Made by a program: the position numbers and the translations under genes. Below are positions 43,801-54,805 of a stretch of 64,000 nt of DNA, one piece after another. Location: contig OX387197.1 in NCBI GenBank assembly GCA_947561715.1, forward strand, positions 13,699,001 through 13,763,000, read 5' to 3'. Each line of letters opens with the position of its first letter. The first letter of the stretch is position 1. A model generated the notes under the pieces. It had not been told where the DNA came from and did no database searches. It saw only the letters and a list, made by a program, of their open reading frames with translations. The DNA is from Ascidia mentula. Taxonomy: Eukaryota > Chordata > Ascidiacea > Phlebobranchia > Ascidiidae.

Positions 43801-46541
43801 TCGTTCAAAGAGGATCCCTTGTGGGAAGCAGCACAGTCGAAGACAATTCGAAATTTGCTACCCGTAGCATGGTGTGGTATGTACCATGTTTGCTCTATAT
43901 ATGGCAAACAGTCCGTGGGTATTCTCCGCGCAAACCCTTGTTTTAAGTAGTCCTCTATTTTTTCTTTGTACTTCTCAAAAAGCTTGGTATCTTTCTCAAA
44001 ACGCCGCTTTAGATGTAGCAAACGTCGCTCTGCCAAAATTCTATTGTATGGCAGCTTCGGTTCGGGCGACTTCCAAGGTAACCCAATCTGGTAATGTCCA
44101 TCCACTTTGATGACACTATCTTCCATAATGGAAATAGCGCGTTTGTCGTCAAGTGACAGTCCCGGGCCCTGATGGCCTTGCTCCTGAAACTCATTACTGT
44201 ATAGTTGATCCAACTGGCGATGTAGTTTCGTGTCTGAATGCATGAAGTTGACACAGGCTTTCTGGCTACGATGTTCTCGTCCTGGGCCAAACAAACACCA
44301 ACCCAACCCAGTGCGTATAGCAACGGGGTCGCCTCGTGTGCCACGCACAACATCGCGTTGTTCGTGCGCCTCGTACACATCGGCTGCAACAAGCAAGCCA
44401 ATGTCTGGACAATCAATCACAGGAAATTCAAGGTCGCGGATGTGCTGATACCGCTTAACATCATTTACTGTAGGAATGCTACCCTGTAAGTTCGGCAACT
44501 TGGGCACGACCATGACGTTTTCCATAAAAAATCGTTCGTTCTCCTTTAAACCCTGTACTGATAACGAAACTTTGCTACTGCGCAATGTCTGCGTTCCATT
44601 TACGGTGGTTATCGTTAAGTTGTCCTCCACACCACGCAATCCCAGCCTTTTTGCCAAGACCTCAGAACAAAGTGAAGTATCCGATCCGTCATCTAAAAAT
44701 GCATGGGTAAAGCAAGGCTCCGAATTCGTACCAAAGACAGTCACTGGCACCACTTTCAGACGCACAGAGCTAGCTCGAAGCGTGGCAGCAGACGTTCCTG
44801 ACACGCCGGCCCCGTGACCTTCCACCGGTAAACTTGTGCGTTGACCCGATGGACCAGTAGGATATGTCCAATGTAGTAGTGTATGGTGCCTTTTACCACA
44901 ATCCTCTACCCGACACACCTGATTCAATGTGCACTCGGACGCGAAATGGCCGGGACGAAAGCAATTGTAACACAGCTTGTTACGACGTCCCAATGCGTGG
45001 CGTTCTTTGAGCGACCGTTTCTTGAAGACCTCGCATTTCCACAAAAAATGAAAGGCTTCGCAATCGGGGCAGGTTTGAGTGGGTCGGGGGGAGTCGTGAT
45101 TCACAAAAGTCTCTGCTGAGACACCGTTGGTTACCGTTGAGTAGGTAGCTGCAACTCGCTCGGGCGGCTTTCCTTTCATGCTCGCTTGACCTTTTGACTT
45201 ACGTTCATCGACGGAAACAAACCTCATCATAGGCGAAAGACTATCCTCTGCCAACAGTTCAAGAAGATCCAACAAGGTTTGAAAAGTCACTGGCCGATTC
45301 CGCAAACGGAGTTCGGATGACTTTGTGATAAATCGTCTGATCGCGTTTTGTGGCAAACGTTGTACAACGGCCTCAATGTTTTGTGGCAAATCAAGTGTGT
45401 ACTGGCAGTTCCACTGACTAAAGAGTTTATAACTCTCAGAAGCCTGTGCTCGAAAAGAACGCAAACCTCTGAAGTCGTTGTCTTTAAGTGGCGGCCGACA
45501 GGTCAGTCTGTCCATGTGTGCTCTAACAACAAGGTCTAATCTCCCATGTCTCCTGTGGAGTATATCCAATGCCTCCCTGTATCCTAATTCGGGAGGCATG
45601 CTTTTGCATTCCAAAATGTTAGTCAGGGCGTCTTCAACGCAAAATTCACAAAGGTATCCCAACTTCTCGGCGTCAGATAGATAAGCCTTGTTTATCTGTC
45701 GATCAAAATCGTTCATGAACTTGTGATAATTAAGAGGATCCCCGTCATATTTCTCTAACGTCAGTTTGGGTAAGTTAAAACCTTGCTTCACGGTTTCAGC
45801 AAATACGTACAAATCTTAGGTAGTCGCCTGTGGACGTATTTTATGAGGTCCCAACGCCCGGTTGAGAGGACTCGTCTCAAATGTGCCGGCCCAAGTGGCA
45901 TCTGCGCTGGTGACAACCGCTGGACCAAATCCTTCTGTCTTCACTGGGAGGACACTGGAAGGCTCGACTGGAGCCTGTAACTTGCCTGCCGCAAGTGGCT
46001 TGTCTGTCGAGTTCACATTCATCATTTTATTGCTGTCCACAAATGACGGCCTATCAGATGGTGTCAAATCATGTTCATGTACTTTGGAGTTTGGTTGACC
46101 CAAAAGGACGCTTTCCTTCGTGGATGTTTCGCCCAGTTTGTGTAGTTCAGGAGTTTTGGCGTGTTCCAACAGAGGTATGGGCTTCGGCTTTGTAACTGGG
46201 GTGAGGTCCCATCCTTGCGTAGATTCGCATGAGTCAAATTCACTTGCTGTGTCCGCAGCGAATTCAGCCAATTCCACATCGTCCTGGGCTTTAGAGAGCT
46301 CGAGGTCGAGCTCGAGCTCAAGATCCAACCTTCTTGATTTTAAAGCACATCGTCGCTTAAGTTGTTGAAGTCTTAAGGCTGCGGCCTCAGCATTTCGGCG
46401 AGCACGTGCACTCGCTGTGCTTTTGAAAGTCCGTACCGAGCCATTAGAAGACGGTGCACCGGGCTGTACAGGTTTCACAGCATCAATTACATCAAACAGC
46501 TTTTGTGATGTAGGCGGGACTTCTCCTGTGTCTTTAGACAT
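40867..46541 (-). pseudogene. BEL-3 gag-pol with two nonsense codons and one frameshift
   Basis: The frame opens at MSKDTGEVPP (46541). It is interrupted by TAA at 45818-45816 inside gag; the same frame continues at once with the gag core (LTLEKYDGDPLNYHKF). It runs on through a zinc region (CYNCFRPGHFASEC), protease (AFLDDGSDTSLC), reverse transcriptase (AADIKGMFHQV and catalytic YVDD) and RNase H (FGDACEAGYG, IPRLELVAAV, FWSDSTTV, NPADIASRG). A TGA at 42506-42504 follows RGPEFL, where the family usually has Trp, so TGG to TGA is likely. A frameshift between about 42360 and 42240 moves to the integrase frame ending at 40867, with an HHCC region and D-D-E residues (VGVDYMGP, FSDNGTNFVG, GGVWERVI) intact. 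All catalytic residues survive; only the three lesions disable it. Confidence 0.94.
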
Positions 46542-46604
46542 AGATCTTCAAATTTGTGATGGTGACTGAGATATCACCGAGGCAAATAAAATCGTTTAAA
46601 ATAA

Positions 46605-46935
46605 TGTAGAATTCGAGCACTTTCTCAATTCCACCTTACAGTCCTCCAACTGGTAGTAGCCTATAAGGTCGGTCCAGTTTAACATGCACGTTTATTCCGA
46701 CAGTTACGAAATCAATTTCTAAGTCGTGTTTTTAAACGATTTTCCGACCACACCTATTCAAAAAGAATATTATAAGCATATACAGACTCATTACACCAGC
46801 CTCAACATTACACTGGCCGAAAAGTAAAGAATGTAAGATAGTACATGCTCATGACGTCACAAGACGTCGACAACAAAAATCACTTTGGTGGCGGGAAGGA
46901 ATTATTTCGTGCTGGGGAGAGTATTGTCCGTAACA
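46605..46935 (-). repeat. 5' LTR of BEL-3 (331 bp)
   Basis: Near-identical partner of the 3' LTR at 40438-40766. The gag start lies about 60 bp inward. I could not identify a convincing tRNA primer-binding site. Confidence 0.95.
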
Positions 46936-47114
46936 TCCACTGTAATGAAAAAGGCCTGCCAGTTTGGGTTTCCTGAAAAACAACAACAAAGCATTGACAT
47001 TAGTACAACTGGAATAATCAATGCACACAGCAGTCGGATCATTCCATGTTGAATCATCAAAAAATGACCTTCTATACCCTTACACTTAAAAAGTACAGTG
47101 GCACAGTCACACAT
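46936..47114 (-). pseudogene. ORF C, U2 copy, N-terminal part, split by BEL-3
   Basis: The first part of ORF C runs from 47114 to 46936 and is cut by the BEL-3 insertion. The rest resumes at 40437 and stops at 40309. The C-terminal part carries one extra Val codon (a 3-bp insertion) relative to the other copies, so that indel is in frame. AATAAA is at 40253-40248. Confidence 0.6.
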
Positions 47115-48822
47115 GCCAAATTTTGTTTTTAAAGGTGATATTGCAAGGAAATTAAATATACCCCCTCCAACTGTTTGATAAGTTTCAGTTATAAGATGGA
47201 CCTAAAAATTGAACATCTGATTACCCCCGCACCACGCCCGACAAGGTGTATTTCGGGGTCATAAAAAAGATCAATAGGTCATTGCAATAAGGAAACAAAA
47301 AGTTAAAAACTAATTACAGATATTGGATCTGTGTTCAATTCCTTTTCAACCAACACCAATGTTATCAAAATTAACCCAGTAGTTTTCAAAATACAGGGGT
47401 TTAAAAATCCCAATTTCGACCAAAAAGGAAAGTTTGAGAGAAAGTTTGATAACTCCCAAACTACTTTTCACATTGGACTGAAATTTGGCATGTGTGGCTG
47501 TGTACTCACCCAAAACAGATTACAATGTCTCATAATATGCGTTATGGCTTTGCAGCTTTAAAAAATACCTAAAACCGTAAAAATGAAAATGTTTTGCCAT
47601 GTTTCGTTAAACTTTGCATAGTTTCTCTACCTATAGATGTTTATAAGATTTCCTTCAGGATGTTTTGTATCTAGTGTTCTCATTTATTCTGTATGTTTGC
47701 AGTCATCTTCCGCATTTGCAAACATTTCAGTAGGGCTTTTTATTGATTGTATTGTTACGAGAGTGATAGTTAAACATTTACTTTTAATATAAATCTCATT
47801 GCCAGCAATTTTCGGACAAACATACTATCGGCACTATGTTTATCGAAAACATACAGTTTCGAAGCATTCAATGCATGGAAGGTAATCATGCAGCAAATAT
47901 CCTTTCATAAGATGAGAAAGATCTTTCCTAGAAATTCACCAACAATGCAGGATGATTTTGAAAATTATATGACTTATGCTGATGATCAGTTTTTCTCCAG
48001 ACTGAAATCTCAAATCCGCAGTGTTAGAGCCAATCTGTTTTTATAATTGAGTGCACTTTTTTTAGTAGATCTTACACGTCGTATAGATAAATGCAATTAC
48101 TGCTAAAAACATTCTGTTGTCAAAGATATTACCTTACCGTTGTCTCAGTATTTCATTGTCACTGCGGCACACCATAAAACCACTTGAACACAAAATATGG
48201 CTGCATTTCATTGAGTTAAAACATTTTCAATCTAATTTCCTTTCAAAAGTTTACCATTAAGGCACAGAGTATGACTTTACGAACTATTCAAATCACAGTT
48301 GTGGGACTGTACTTGTGTCCAGCAGTACAGCAGTAGGCTACTGCAGACTCCAGGCTCTTATTGGCATGTGCAATCAAGCGTAACTTTGTGCGTTTTTTTT
48401 AACACACGCTTTAAGAAACTATAACGGGTGCATCACCTTCTGCGTCAATTTGCCTTCTTTTATCAGCAGTTGGGATTACTGACTGATTTCATTTTTGAAT
48501 CAATTAAATCCCCTGGATATTTCTTTTCATTTAATTATACTCTGCCACAGTAAGGACTGTCGATCTTTGCCATTTTTTTCCATGTTTCTCTTGCTTACGC
48601 GCCACATGTTGGGATACCAAATAGAAAGTGGTCAAACCAAGCAGCAAACTTGATTACGAGATATAAACAAACACTTTGCCTGTGTGCACGCACAAAAATC
48701 ATAAATGCAAACTGAGGGAAAGAAGAAACAAAGACAAGTCTATGACGTCACATTGCTCTCATTAATCCCATGGCAGCTGGCAGTCTAGTAAGCAATTTTT
48801 GCTACTTTTTTGTTGTTGATCG

Positions 48823-49278
48823 CTAAAGAAGTTTGAATTTTACGGAGTATTTTATCACTGGAAATGGCTTTATTTTGCTTCGGTACAGGTTTCTGCCTGT
48901 CAGTAAAAAGGTGAGAGATTTGCATACCGATGTTTTAATTGCTGTGCTTGTAATATTATAGGGGACTTTTATTTGTATGACATATTGAGTTGATACGCAA
49001 ATTGTTGGCCCCTTTAATTTCAAGCAGTTTCGTGCTCGAATAAGTATTGTCTTTTGCAGGGCTTGGAAAACCGTGTCGTTGCCTGTACTTGGAAAAGTAA
49101 GTCTCATGTACTTAATGACTGTGGATTTTAACCCCGCAAAGGCCTTCAAATTTCTGTGAATACATAATGTTGTGTTCGTTACAACTTCACAAAAAATCTC
49201 AATGTAGCAAGTCATGCTCATTCTTGAGTCGTTCATATTTGAGGTTGCATGCCACCGACAACCCTGCTTATTGGTCAT
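48823..49278 (-). CDS. ORF D, U2 copy, 151 codons, doubtful
   Basis: The minus-strand frame is intact, starting MTNKQGCRW, with several possible N-glycosylation sites (NTT, NDT, NIT) and scattered cysteines but no clear signal peptide. No known domain is recognised and no good poly(A) signal follows. It is kept because it is the longest minus-strand frame of the unit and is intact in four copies. Confidence 0.3.
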   Translation of the reverse strand: MTNKQGCRWHATSNMNDSRMSMTCYIEIFCEVVTNTTLCIHRNLKAFAGLKSTVIKYMRLTFPSTGNDTVFQALQKTILIRARNCLKLKGPTICVSTQYVIQIKVPYNITSTAIKTSVCKSLTFLLTGRNLYRSKIKPFPVIKYSVKFKLL

Positions 49279-49660
49279 TGTGAAACATCAGTTTCTGTTT
49301 TATTTTTTTAATTCGAATGGTTTATCTTTAGAAAACCAGGTTTGGAGGTGCGACTATCGCGACTGGTAGTGGTCTTCCCAAATGTCGTGTTATCGGTAAG
49401 CGTCGGGTGCAACATATCGCATGAACATTGTAAAATCACTATGACGTCGTTGTATAGATTTTAAGTTGGAGAACACGGAAAGTTTTGGAAATCGGGAAGC
49501 CAGATGCAAGCGGAAGACTTCAAATGCACGTGGTAAGCTCGGAACGTAGCAAATATCGGTTAAATCAAATTGACTGAATTGAAGGCCGCATACCTGTGTT
49601 TCTATTAAAATACGTTTCGCCGGCGGGAAATGCCCACTTTGTAGTCCTCTGGCGGCACAA

Positions 49661-49677
49661 TATAAAGAGGACGTCAC
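49661..49677 (+). promoter_or_regulatory. Candidate gene A core promoter, U2
   Basis: TATAAAG (49661-49667) is followed at once by ACGTCAC (49671-49677), a CRE half-site. The region just upstream (GGCGGGAAATGCCCA) is duplicated before gene B as GGTGGGAAATGCCCA, where the CRE half-site is kept (TACGTCACAG) but TATA is not. Confidence 0.4.
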
Positions 49678-49900
49678 AAAGGAAAGTTTTTCATAATTGT
49701 TTGTTGCTGTGTGCTCTGCAATGTACCAAATTAGAGGCCCATCAATGAGTCACCAGCCCTAGGAACTGTTTAAACAGAGGATTTTTGGATTTGATTGCCA
49801 TGCAGGTGCTTATACCGAGTTTTGTTTTACAGGCCAGGTTGTATCGCAACGATGCGAAAATACACTCCACATCCCGGCGGTTTGGAAGCAACCTTTACCA

Positions 49901-50506
49901 TTGAAGATCTCGATGGTGGTTTTCTTGCAGACCGGACGTGTATCCCGAAACCCGGCCAAGTTTATTACACCAGAGGTTTTCGGCGAGACAATTTTTGGGA
50001 TCTTGTCGTTGATCATTAGGTCGCTGGGCCGATGTGGTGATGTTGAAAAAGCTGATTGTTGGGCACTAAAACCCGGTGACGGCCCACCAGTCGCTGTTTC
50101 TCTTCAAGACAACAACATCATTGACTCGGGGCGACATACAAAATTATCACCAAGCAAACTCGGCCGCTTCCCTATTACAACAACCTGTTACCCATCTAGC
50201 GTAAAGGCTACCAAGTCTTCAGGGTACAAACAACTCAGTCCACGTGGTTTGATGGAAGTCATCAATAGGGTTGGAAACGACTCGAATAATGGCGTGGACG
50301 AAGATTACGTGCCATGTGGAGGTCCAACAGAAGCGGATTGGCTGGAGTATTACAAGGCAGAAAAAGCTGCGCAACGTTCTCACTCCATGCAAAATCTTCG
50401 TCGAAAAGTAAAGGAATTTCCTGATCGGTTGATGCACAGTCACAAAACAGTCGTTCATTTTATCAGGTACCTCGATTGGGGAAACGTAAACAGCATGGCG
50501 ACGTAA
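49901..50506 (+). CDS. Gene A, U2 copy, unrecognised protein
   Basis: An open frame runs to TAA at 50506, with the first in-frame ATG at 49913 (198 codons). AATAAA follows at 50604-50609, and a TATA-like box with an ACGTCA site lies about 240 bp upstream. The second half, from SKLGRFPITTTCY through GPTEADWLEYYKAEK, is homologous to gene B. The first half has no B counterpart and may be untranslated or spliced differently, because alternative acceptors (TTTTCTTGCAG at 49930, TTTCTCTTCAAG at 50114) and two other partly open frames overlap it. The C-terminal part may splice on at CAG|GTACCT (50468). It fits no known domain. Confidence 0.5.
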   Translation: MKISMVVFLQTGRVSRNPAKFITPEVFGETIFGILSLIIRSLGRCGDVEKADCWALKPGDGPPVAVSLQDNNIIDSGRHTKLSPSKLGRFPITTTCYPSSVKATKSSGYKQLSPRGLMEVINRVGNDSNNGVDEDYVPCGGPTEADWLEYYKAEKAAQRSHSMQNLRRKVKEFPDRLMHSHKTVVHFIRYLDWGNVNSMAT

Positions 50507-51067
50507 CCGGCAAAACACTTGAGAATGGAAAGACTCCAAATATCTCCGTCACGTTCGGTAAGCCATAAGCATGGAGGATAATTGTTTGTGTTTTTGCGAT
50601 GGTAATAAAATTGACCCATTAGCCGCCGTGTTGGCAAAGAACAAAATATAACGTCACCGGCGACCTACGGTAAGTTCGAAATTAGAGATAAGGAATAAAG
50701 TGGAATGTACACTTGCTCAAAAATTTCGCTAACGGACGCATATCGCTATTTCTATGAAAATCAGTTTCGGTGGTGGGAAATGCCCAACCGTGTAGACCTC
50801 TGTCACAATGGAATGAGTACGTCACAGAGCAAACCAGCAATGCATGGGGGTCAATTTGACGGTTGAATGAGCGCATATGCGTGTGCTGTGTCATAGCGAA
50901 CTTTAGGGTGTTTGGGGTAGTTTTAGTGGGGTTTTGGGCTATTTCAATCAGGTAGTACTTGGTGGAGTCGTCAGGTGCATTAGGGCACAGGGCCTTGTAA
51001 ACAGGATTTCTGCAATTTAATACACATGTAGGTCCTAAAGTTTTAACCACTGTTTGATACTTTACAG

Positions 51068-51552
51068 GACAAGTTGTTTCGTCTCCAAATCGAAAACTCG
51101 GCCGCTCCCCGATTACAACCAGTTACACATATGGCGTGAAGACCACGGCGTCTAAACACCTCAGTCCACGCAGTTTGATTGAAATCATCGACAGAGTCGG
51201 AAACGAGTCACTCAATGAGGCGGACGAAGATTACGTACCAGGCCAAGGTCCAACCGAAGAGGATTGGTTGGAATATTACAAGGCAGAAAAAGGTCTGCAC
51301 TCCTCAAACAACAGAATCGTGGAGTTGCCGGAAAATAAGTCGATGTTAGAAGGTAATGGAGATGCGCAGAGTCGCACTGAAAGAAGTGTCCGTTTCAAGC
51401 TGCCTTCAGGACAAATTGTAAGCCCTTGCAAGTCTAATTCCCTTCTCGGCTATCATGTCCAGTTTGGCATTAACACGATGGGGAATGTGGTTGGGTCAAA
51501 ACGCAAGAAGAGTTTTCTTCCAAAACCTTCTGCAAGGAAAAGCTTCTATTAG
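51068..51552 (+). CDS. Gene B, U3 copy, putative terminal exon
   Basis: Same structure as the U2 copy: phase-1 acceptor before 51068, an open frame to TAG at 51552 and AATAAA at 51676-51681. Comparison with gene A over a 41-codon block (starting SLIEIIDRVGN here) shows 23 identical codons, 7 synonymous and 11 replacement changes. With about three times more replacement than synonymous sites, this suggests the protein sequence has been under purifying selection. The A and B blocks share GPTExDWLEYYKAEK. Function is unknown. Confidence 0.57.
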
Positions 51553-52348
51553 GAATTCAAAACGGGAAAATAGAAACTGAACGTTTCCGCTTTACCTTTC
51601 TAATAGTGCCAAGGCAGTAGCAGCTATATGTCGATTCAATTGTTCAAAAAAAATTTCGCTCGATTTTGCAATGTGAATAAATTAGTGTGTATTTTGCAAA
51701 GTCGTTTGAATCGATGCACTATAACAGTCAATCTCCGCTGACCTATAAGGGCAATTGCGATATCCAAATTCAATCCTACCTCTCTCCGGCTGGGATACAC
51801 TGTAGAAAGGAGTTGAATCAATTGGAGAGAGGTGTGTAATAGACATGTATTGGACGACCCCGCAAAAAAAACAAGGTTTTAGGAATCACGCGTGAAAGGT
51901 GGTTACTTTAATGTTGAAATAGGTGCACTTTTATTTTAGAGATTATTGCAAATGTCTAAAATCTGCACTCCTCCTGGTGATAATTGCAAAACCCGACTTC
52001 AACTGAAGAATATTAAAAGTTTCTCTTGCAGTTAAAGATATAAAGAATCCAGTATTTCGGACGAATTTTTTTGCATCAAATCCAAACAGTCAAACATTGC
52101 TAAACTCCGACTCCATTCACTCGTGGACTTCGGTTTCTGTACAACTCTGACGCTAACGCGAGGCCATCCAAGAATATGTTTGAATTTTTCGACGTTGGGA
52201 CTAGTTTGATTGTCCAAGTTTTGACACCAAAAAGCATAAAATTTGACTTTGCAGAAAAAGCAACCTTCGGGTCACAGACCGGCGCCATTTATTGCAACAC
52301 CATTTCAATAATGCATGACAAAGCAAATAACACATGTGTATGAAAAAG

Positions 52349-52648
52349 TCATTCAAAATCGTAGGTAACTAAGTAGCTTTCAGGGAACTTTTGTGATGGG
52401 TCTTCTATACTTTGACGTGAAAGGTCTAAAAACCTTCCAAAAAGGCCCAAAACAATCTTTACATGGTCATCCACTGTCATGAAAAAGGCCTGCCAGTTTG
52501 GGTTTCCTGAAAAACAACAACGAAGCATTGACATTAGTACAACTGGAATAATCAATGCACACAGCAGTCGGATCATTCCATGTTGAATCACCAAAAAATG
52601 ACCTTCTATACCCTTACACTTAAAAAGTACAGTGGCACAGTCACACAT
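52349..52648 (-). CDS. ORF C, U3 copy, possible small secreted protein
   Basis: A 99-codon minus-strand frame. From the internal Met25 it would encode a 75-residue protein whose first 23 residues (MIRLLCALIIPVVLMSMLRC...) look like a signal peptide with a cysteine cluster, leaving about 50 residues starting GNPNWQAFFM. AATAAA lies at 52293-52288, about 55 bp past the stop, on the right strand. It converges with gene B. A 3' splice-like TTGTTTTTCAG|GAAACC inside the signal segment means the N-terminal part could instead be intron. No known family is recognised. Confidence 0.4.
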   Translation of the reverse strand: MCDCATVLFKCKGIEGHFLVIQHGMIRLLCALIIPVVLMSMLRCCFSGNPNWQAFFMTVDDHVKIVLGLFGRFLDLSRQSIEDPSQKFPESYLVTYDFE

Positions 52649-54349
52649 GCCAAATTTTGTTTTTAAAGGTGATATTGCAAGGAAATTAAATATACCCCCT
52701 CCAACTGTTTGATAAGTTTCAGTTATGAGATGGACCTAAAAATTGAACATCTGATAACCCCCGCACCACGCCCGACAAGGTGTATTTCGGGGTCATAAAA
52801 AAGATCAATAGGTCATTGCAATAAGGAAACAAAAAGTTAAAAACTAATTACAGATATAGGATCTGTGTTCAATTCCTTTTCAACCAACACCAATGTTATC
52901 AAAATTAACCCAGTAGTTTTCAAAATACAGGGGTTTAAAAATCCCAATTTCGACCAAAAAGGAAAGTTTGAGAGAAAGTTTGATAACTCCCAAACTACTT
53001 TTCACATTGGACTGAAATTTGGCATGTGTGGCTGTGTACTCACCCAAAACAGATTACAATGTCTCATAATATGCGTTATGGCTTTGCAGCTTTAAAAAAT
53101 ACCTAAAACCGTAAAAATGAAAATGTTTTGCCATGTTTTGTTAAACTTTGCATAGTTTCTCTACCTATAGATGTTTATAAGATTTCCTACAGGATGTTTT
53201 GTATCTAGTGTTCTCATTTATGTTTGCAGTCATCTTCCGCATTTGCAAACATTTCAGTAGGGCTTTTTATTGATTGTATTGTTACGAGAGTGATAGTTAA
53301 ACATTTACTTTTAATATAAATCTCATTGCCAGCAATTTTCGGACAAACATACTATCGGCACTATGTTTATCGAAAACATACAGTTTCGAAGCATTCAATG
53401 CATGGAAGGTAATCATGCAGCAAATGTCCTTTCATAAGATGAGAAAGATCTTTCCTAGAAATTCACCAACAATGCAGCATGATTTTGAAAATTATATGAC
53501 TTATGCTGATGATCAGTTTTTCTCCAGACTGAAATCTCAAATCCGCAGTGTTAGAGCCAATCTGTTTTTATAATTGAGTGCACTTTTTTTAGTAGATCTT
53601 ACACGTCGTATAGATAAATGCAATTACTGCCAAAAACATTCTGTTGTCAAAGATATTACCTTACCGTTGTCTCAGTATTTCATTGTCACTGCGGCACACC
53701 ATAAAACCACTTGAACACAAAATATGGCTGCATTTCATTGAGTTAAAACATTTTCAATCTAATTTCCTTTCAAAAGTTTACCATTAAGGCACAGAGTATG
53801 ACTTTACGAACTATTCAAATCACAGTTGTGGGACTGTACTTGCGTCCAGCAGTACAGCAGTAGGCTACTGCAGACTCCAGGCTCTTATTGGCATGTGCAA
53901 TCAAGCCTAACTTTGTGCGTTTTTTTTAACACACGCTTTAAGAAACTATAACGGGTGCATCACCTTCTGCGTCAATTTGCCTTCTTTTATCAGCAGTTGG
54001 GATTACTGACTGATTTCATTTTTGAATCAATTAAATCCCCTGGATATTTCTTTTCATTTAATTATACTCTGCCACAGTAAGAACTGTCGAGCTTTGCCAT
54101 TTTTTTCCATGTTTCTCTTGCTTACGCGCCACATGTTGGGATACAATATAGAAAGTGGTCAAACCAAGCAGCAAACTTGATTACGAGATATAAACAAACA
54201 CTTTGCCTGTGTGCACGCACAAAAATCATAAATGCAAACTGAGGGAAAGAAGAAACAAAGACAAGTCTATGACGTCACATTGCTCTCATTAATCCCATGG
54301 CAGCTGGCAGTCTAGTAAGCAATTTTTGCTACTTTTTTGTTGTTGATCG

Positions 54350-54805
54350 CTAAAGAAGTTTGAATTTTACGGAGTATTTTATCACTGGAAATGGCTTTAT
54401 TTTGCTTCGGTACAGGTTTCTGCCTGTCAGTAAAAAGGTGAGAGATTTGCATACCGATGTTTTAATTGCTGTGCTTGTAATATTATAGGGGACTTTTATT
54501 TGTATGACATATTGAGTTGATACGCAAATTGTTGGCCCCTTTAATTTCAAGCAGTTTCGTGCTCGAATAAGTATTGTCTTTTGCAGGGCTTGGAAAACCG
54601 TGTCGTTGCCTGTACTTGGAAAAGTAAGTCTCATATACTTAATGACTGTGGATTTTAACCCCGCAAAGGCCTTCAAATTTCTGTGAATACATAATGTTGT
54701 GTTCGTTACAACTTCACAAAAAATCTCAATGTAGCAAGTCATGCTCATTCTTGAGTCGTTCATATTTGAGGTTGCATGCCACCGACAACCCTGCTTATTG
54801 GTCAT
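54350..54805 (-). CDS. ORF D, U3 copy, 151 codons, doubtful
   Basis: The predicted protein is the same as in U2. See the U2 copy for properties; no independent support for translation is visible. Confidence 0.3.
   Translation of the reverse strand: MTNKQGCRWHATSNMNDSRMSMTCYIEIFCEVVTNTTLCIHRNLKAFAGLKSTVIKYMRLTFPSTGNDTVFQALQKTILIRARNCLKLKGPTICVSTQYVIQIKVPYNITSTAIKTSVCKSLTFLLTGRNLYRSKIKPFPVIKYSVKFKLL

Larger units (their letters stand above)
40438..46935 (-). mobile_element. BEL/Pao retrotransposon BEL-3, inserted in unit U2
   Basis: Complete in structure on the minus strand: 5' LTR 46935-46605, gag-pol 46541-40867, 3' LTR 40766-40438. The 5-bp target duplication TCCAC is at 40433-40437 and 46936-46940. 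Other units retain the empty site (CATCCACTGTCATG). It belongs to a different BEL family from BEL-1 and BEL-2, judged by its LTRs and zinc-region spacing. The two LTRs differ by two substitutions and one 2-bp indel, so it is young. Confidence 0.95.
38910..50965 (+). repeat. Array unit U2, interrupted by BEL-3
   Basis: The unit is complete apart from BEL-3 (40438-46935), which splits ORF C. It holds gene B at 39029, ORF D at 48823-49278 and gene A at 49901. The stretch 47115-48822 is unit noncoding sequence with no supported gene. Confidence 0.9.

Noticed and set aside
45813-45818. TAA in BEL-3 as a programmed gag/pol stop
   Set aside because: The stop lies inside gag, before its conserved core, not at the gag/pol boundary, so a mutation is more likely than programmed readthrough.
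23310-46541. Retroelement proteins as host genes
   Set aside because: All three BEL gag-pol regions lie between LTRs and carry disabling lesions; they are transposon pseudogenes, not domesticated genes.
47331-47561. 76-codon plus-strand ORF MFNSFSTNTN, intact in U2, U3 and U4
   Set aside because: Identical in near-identical units, so openness is not evidence. There is no initiator context, motif or poly(A) signal to support it.
49390-49677. 95-codon minus-strand ORF, intact in three units (also 54917-55204 and 60469-60756)
   Set aside because: It overlaps the TATA/CRE region of gene A on the opposite strand, has no recognisable domain, and its counterpart before gene B is frameshifted. Most likely chance.
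52032-52217. 61-codon minus-strand ORF (DNQTSPNVEKFKHIL) in every unit that retains this segment
   Set aside because: The sequence looks protein-like and an AATAAA follows on the minus strand near 51930. But I could not connect it to an upstream exon with matching phase, and a poly(A) signal for ORF C lies before it.
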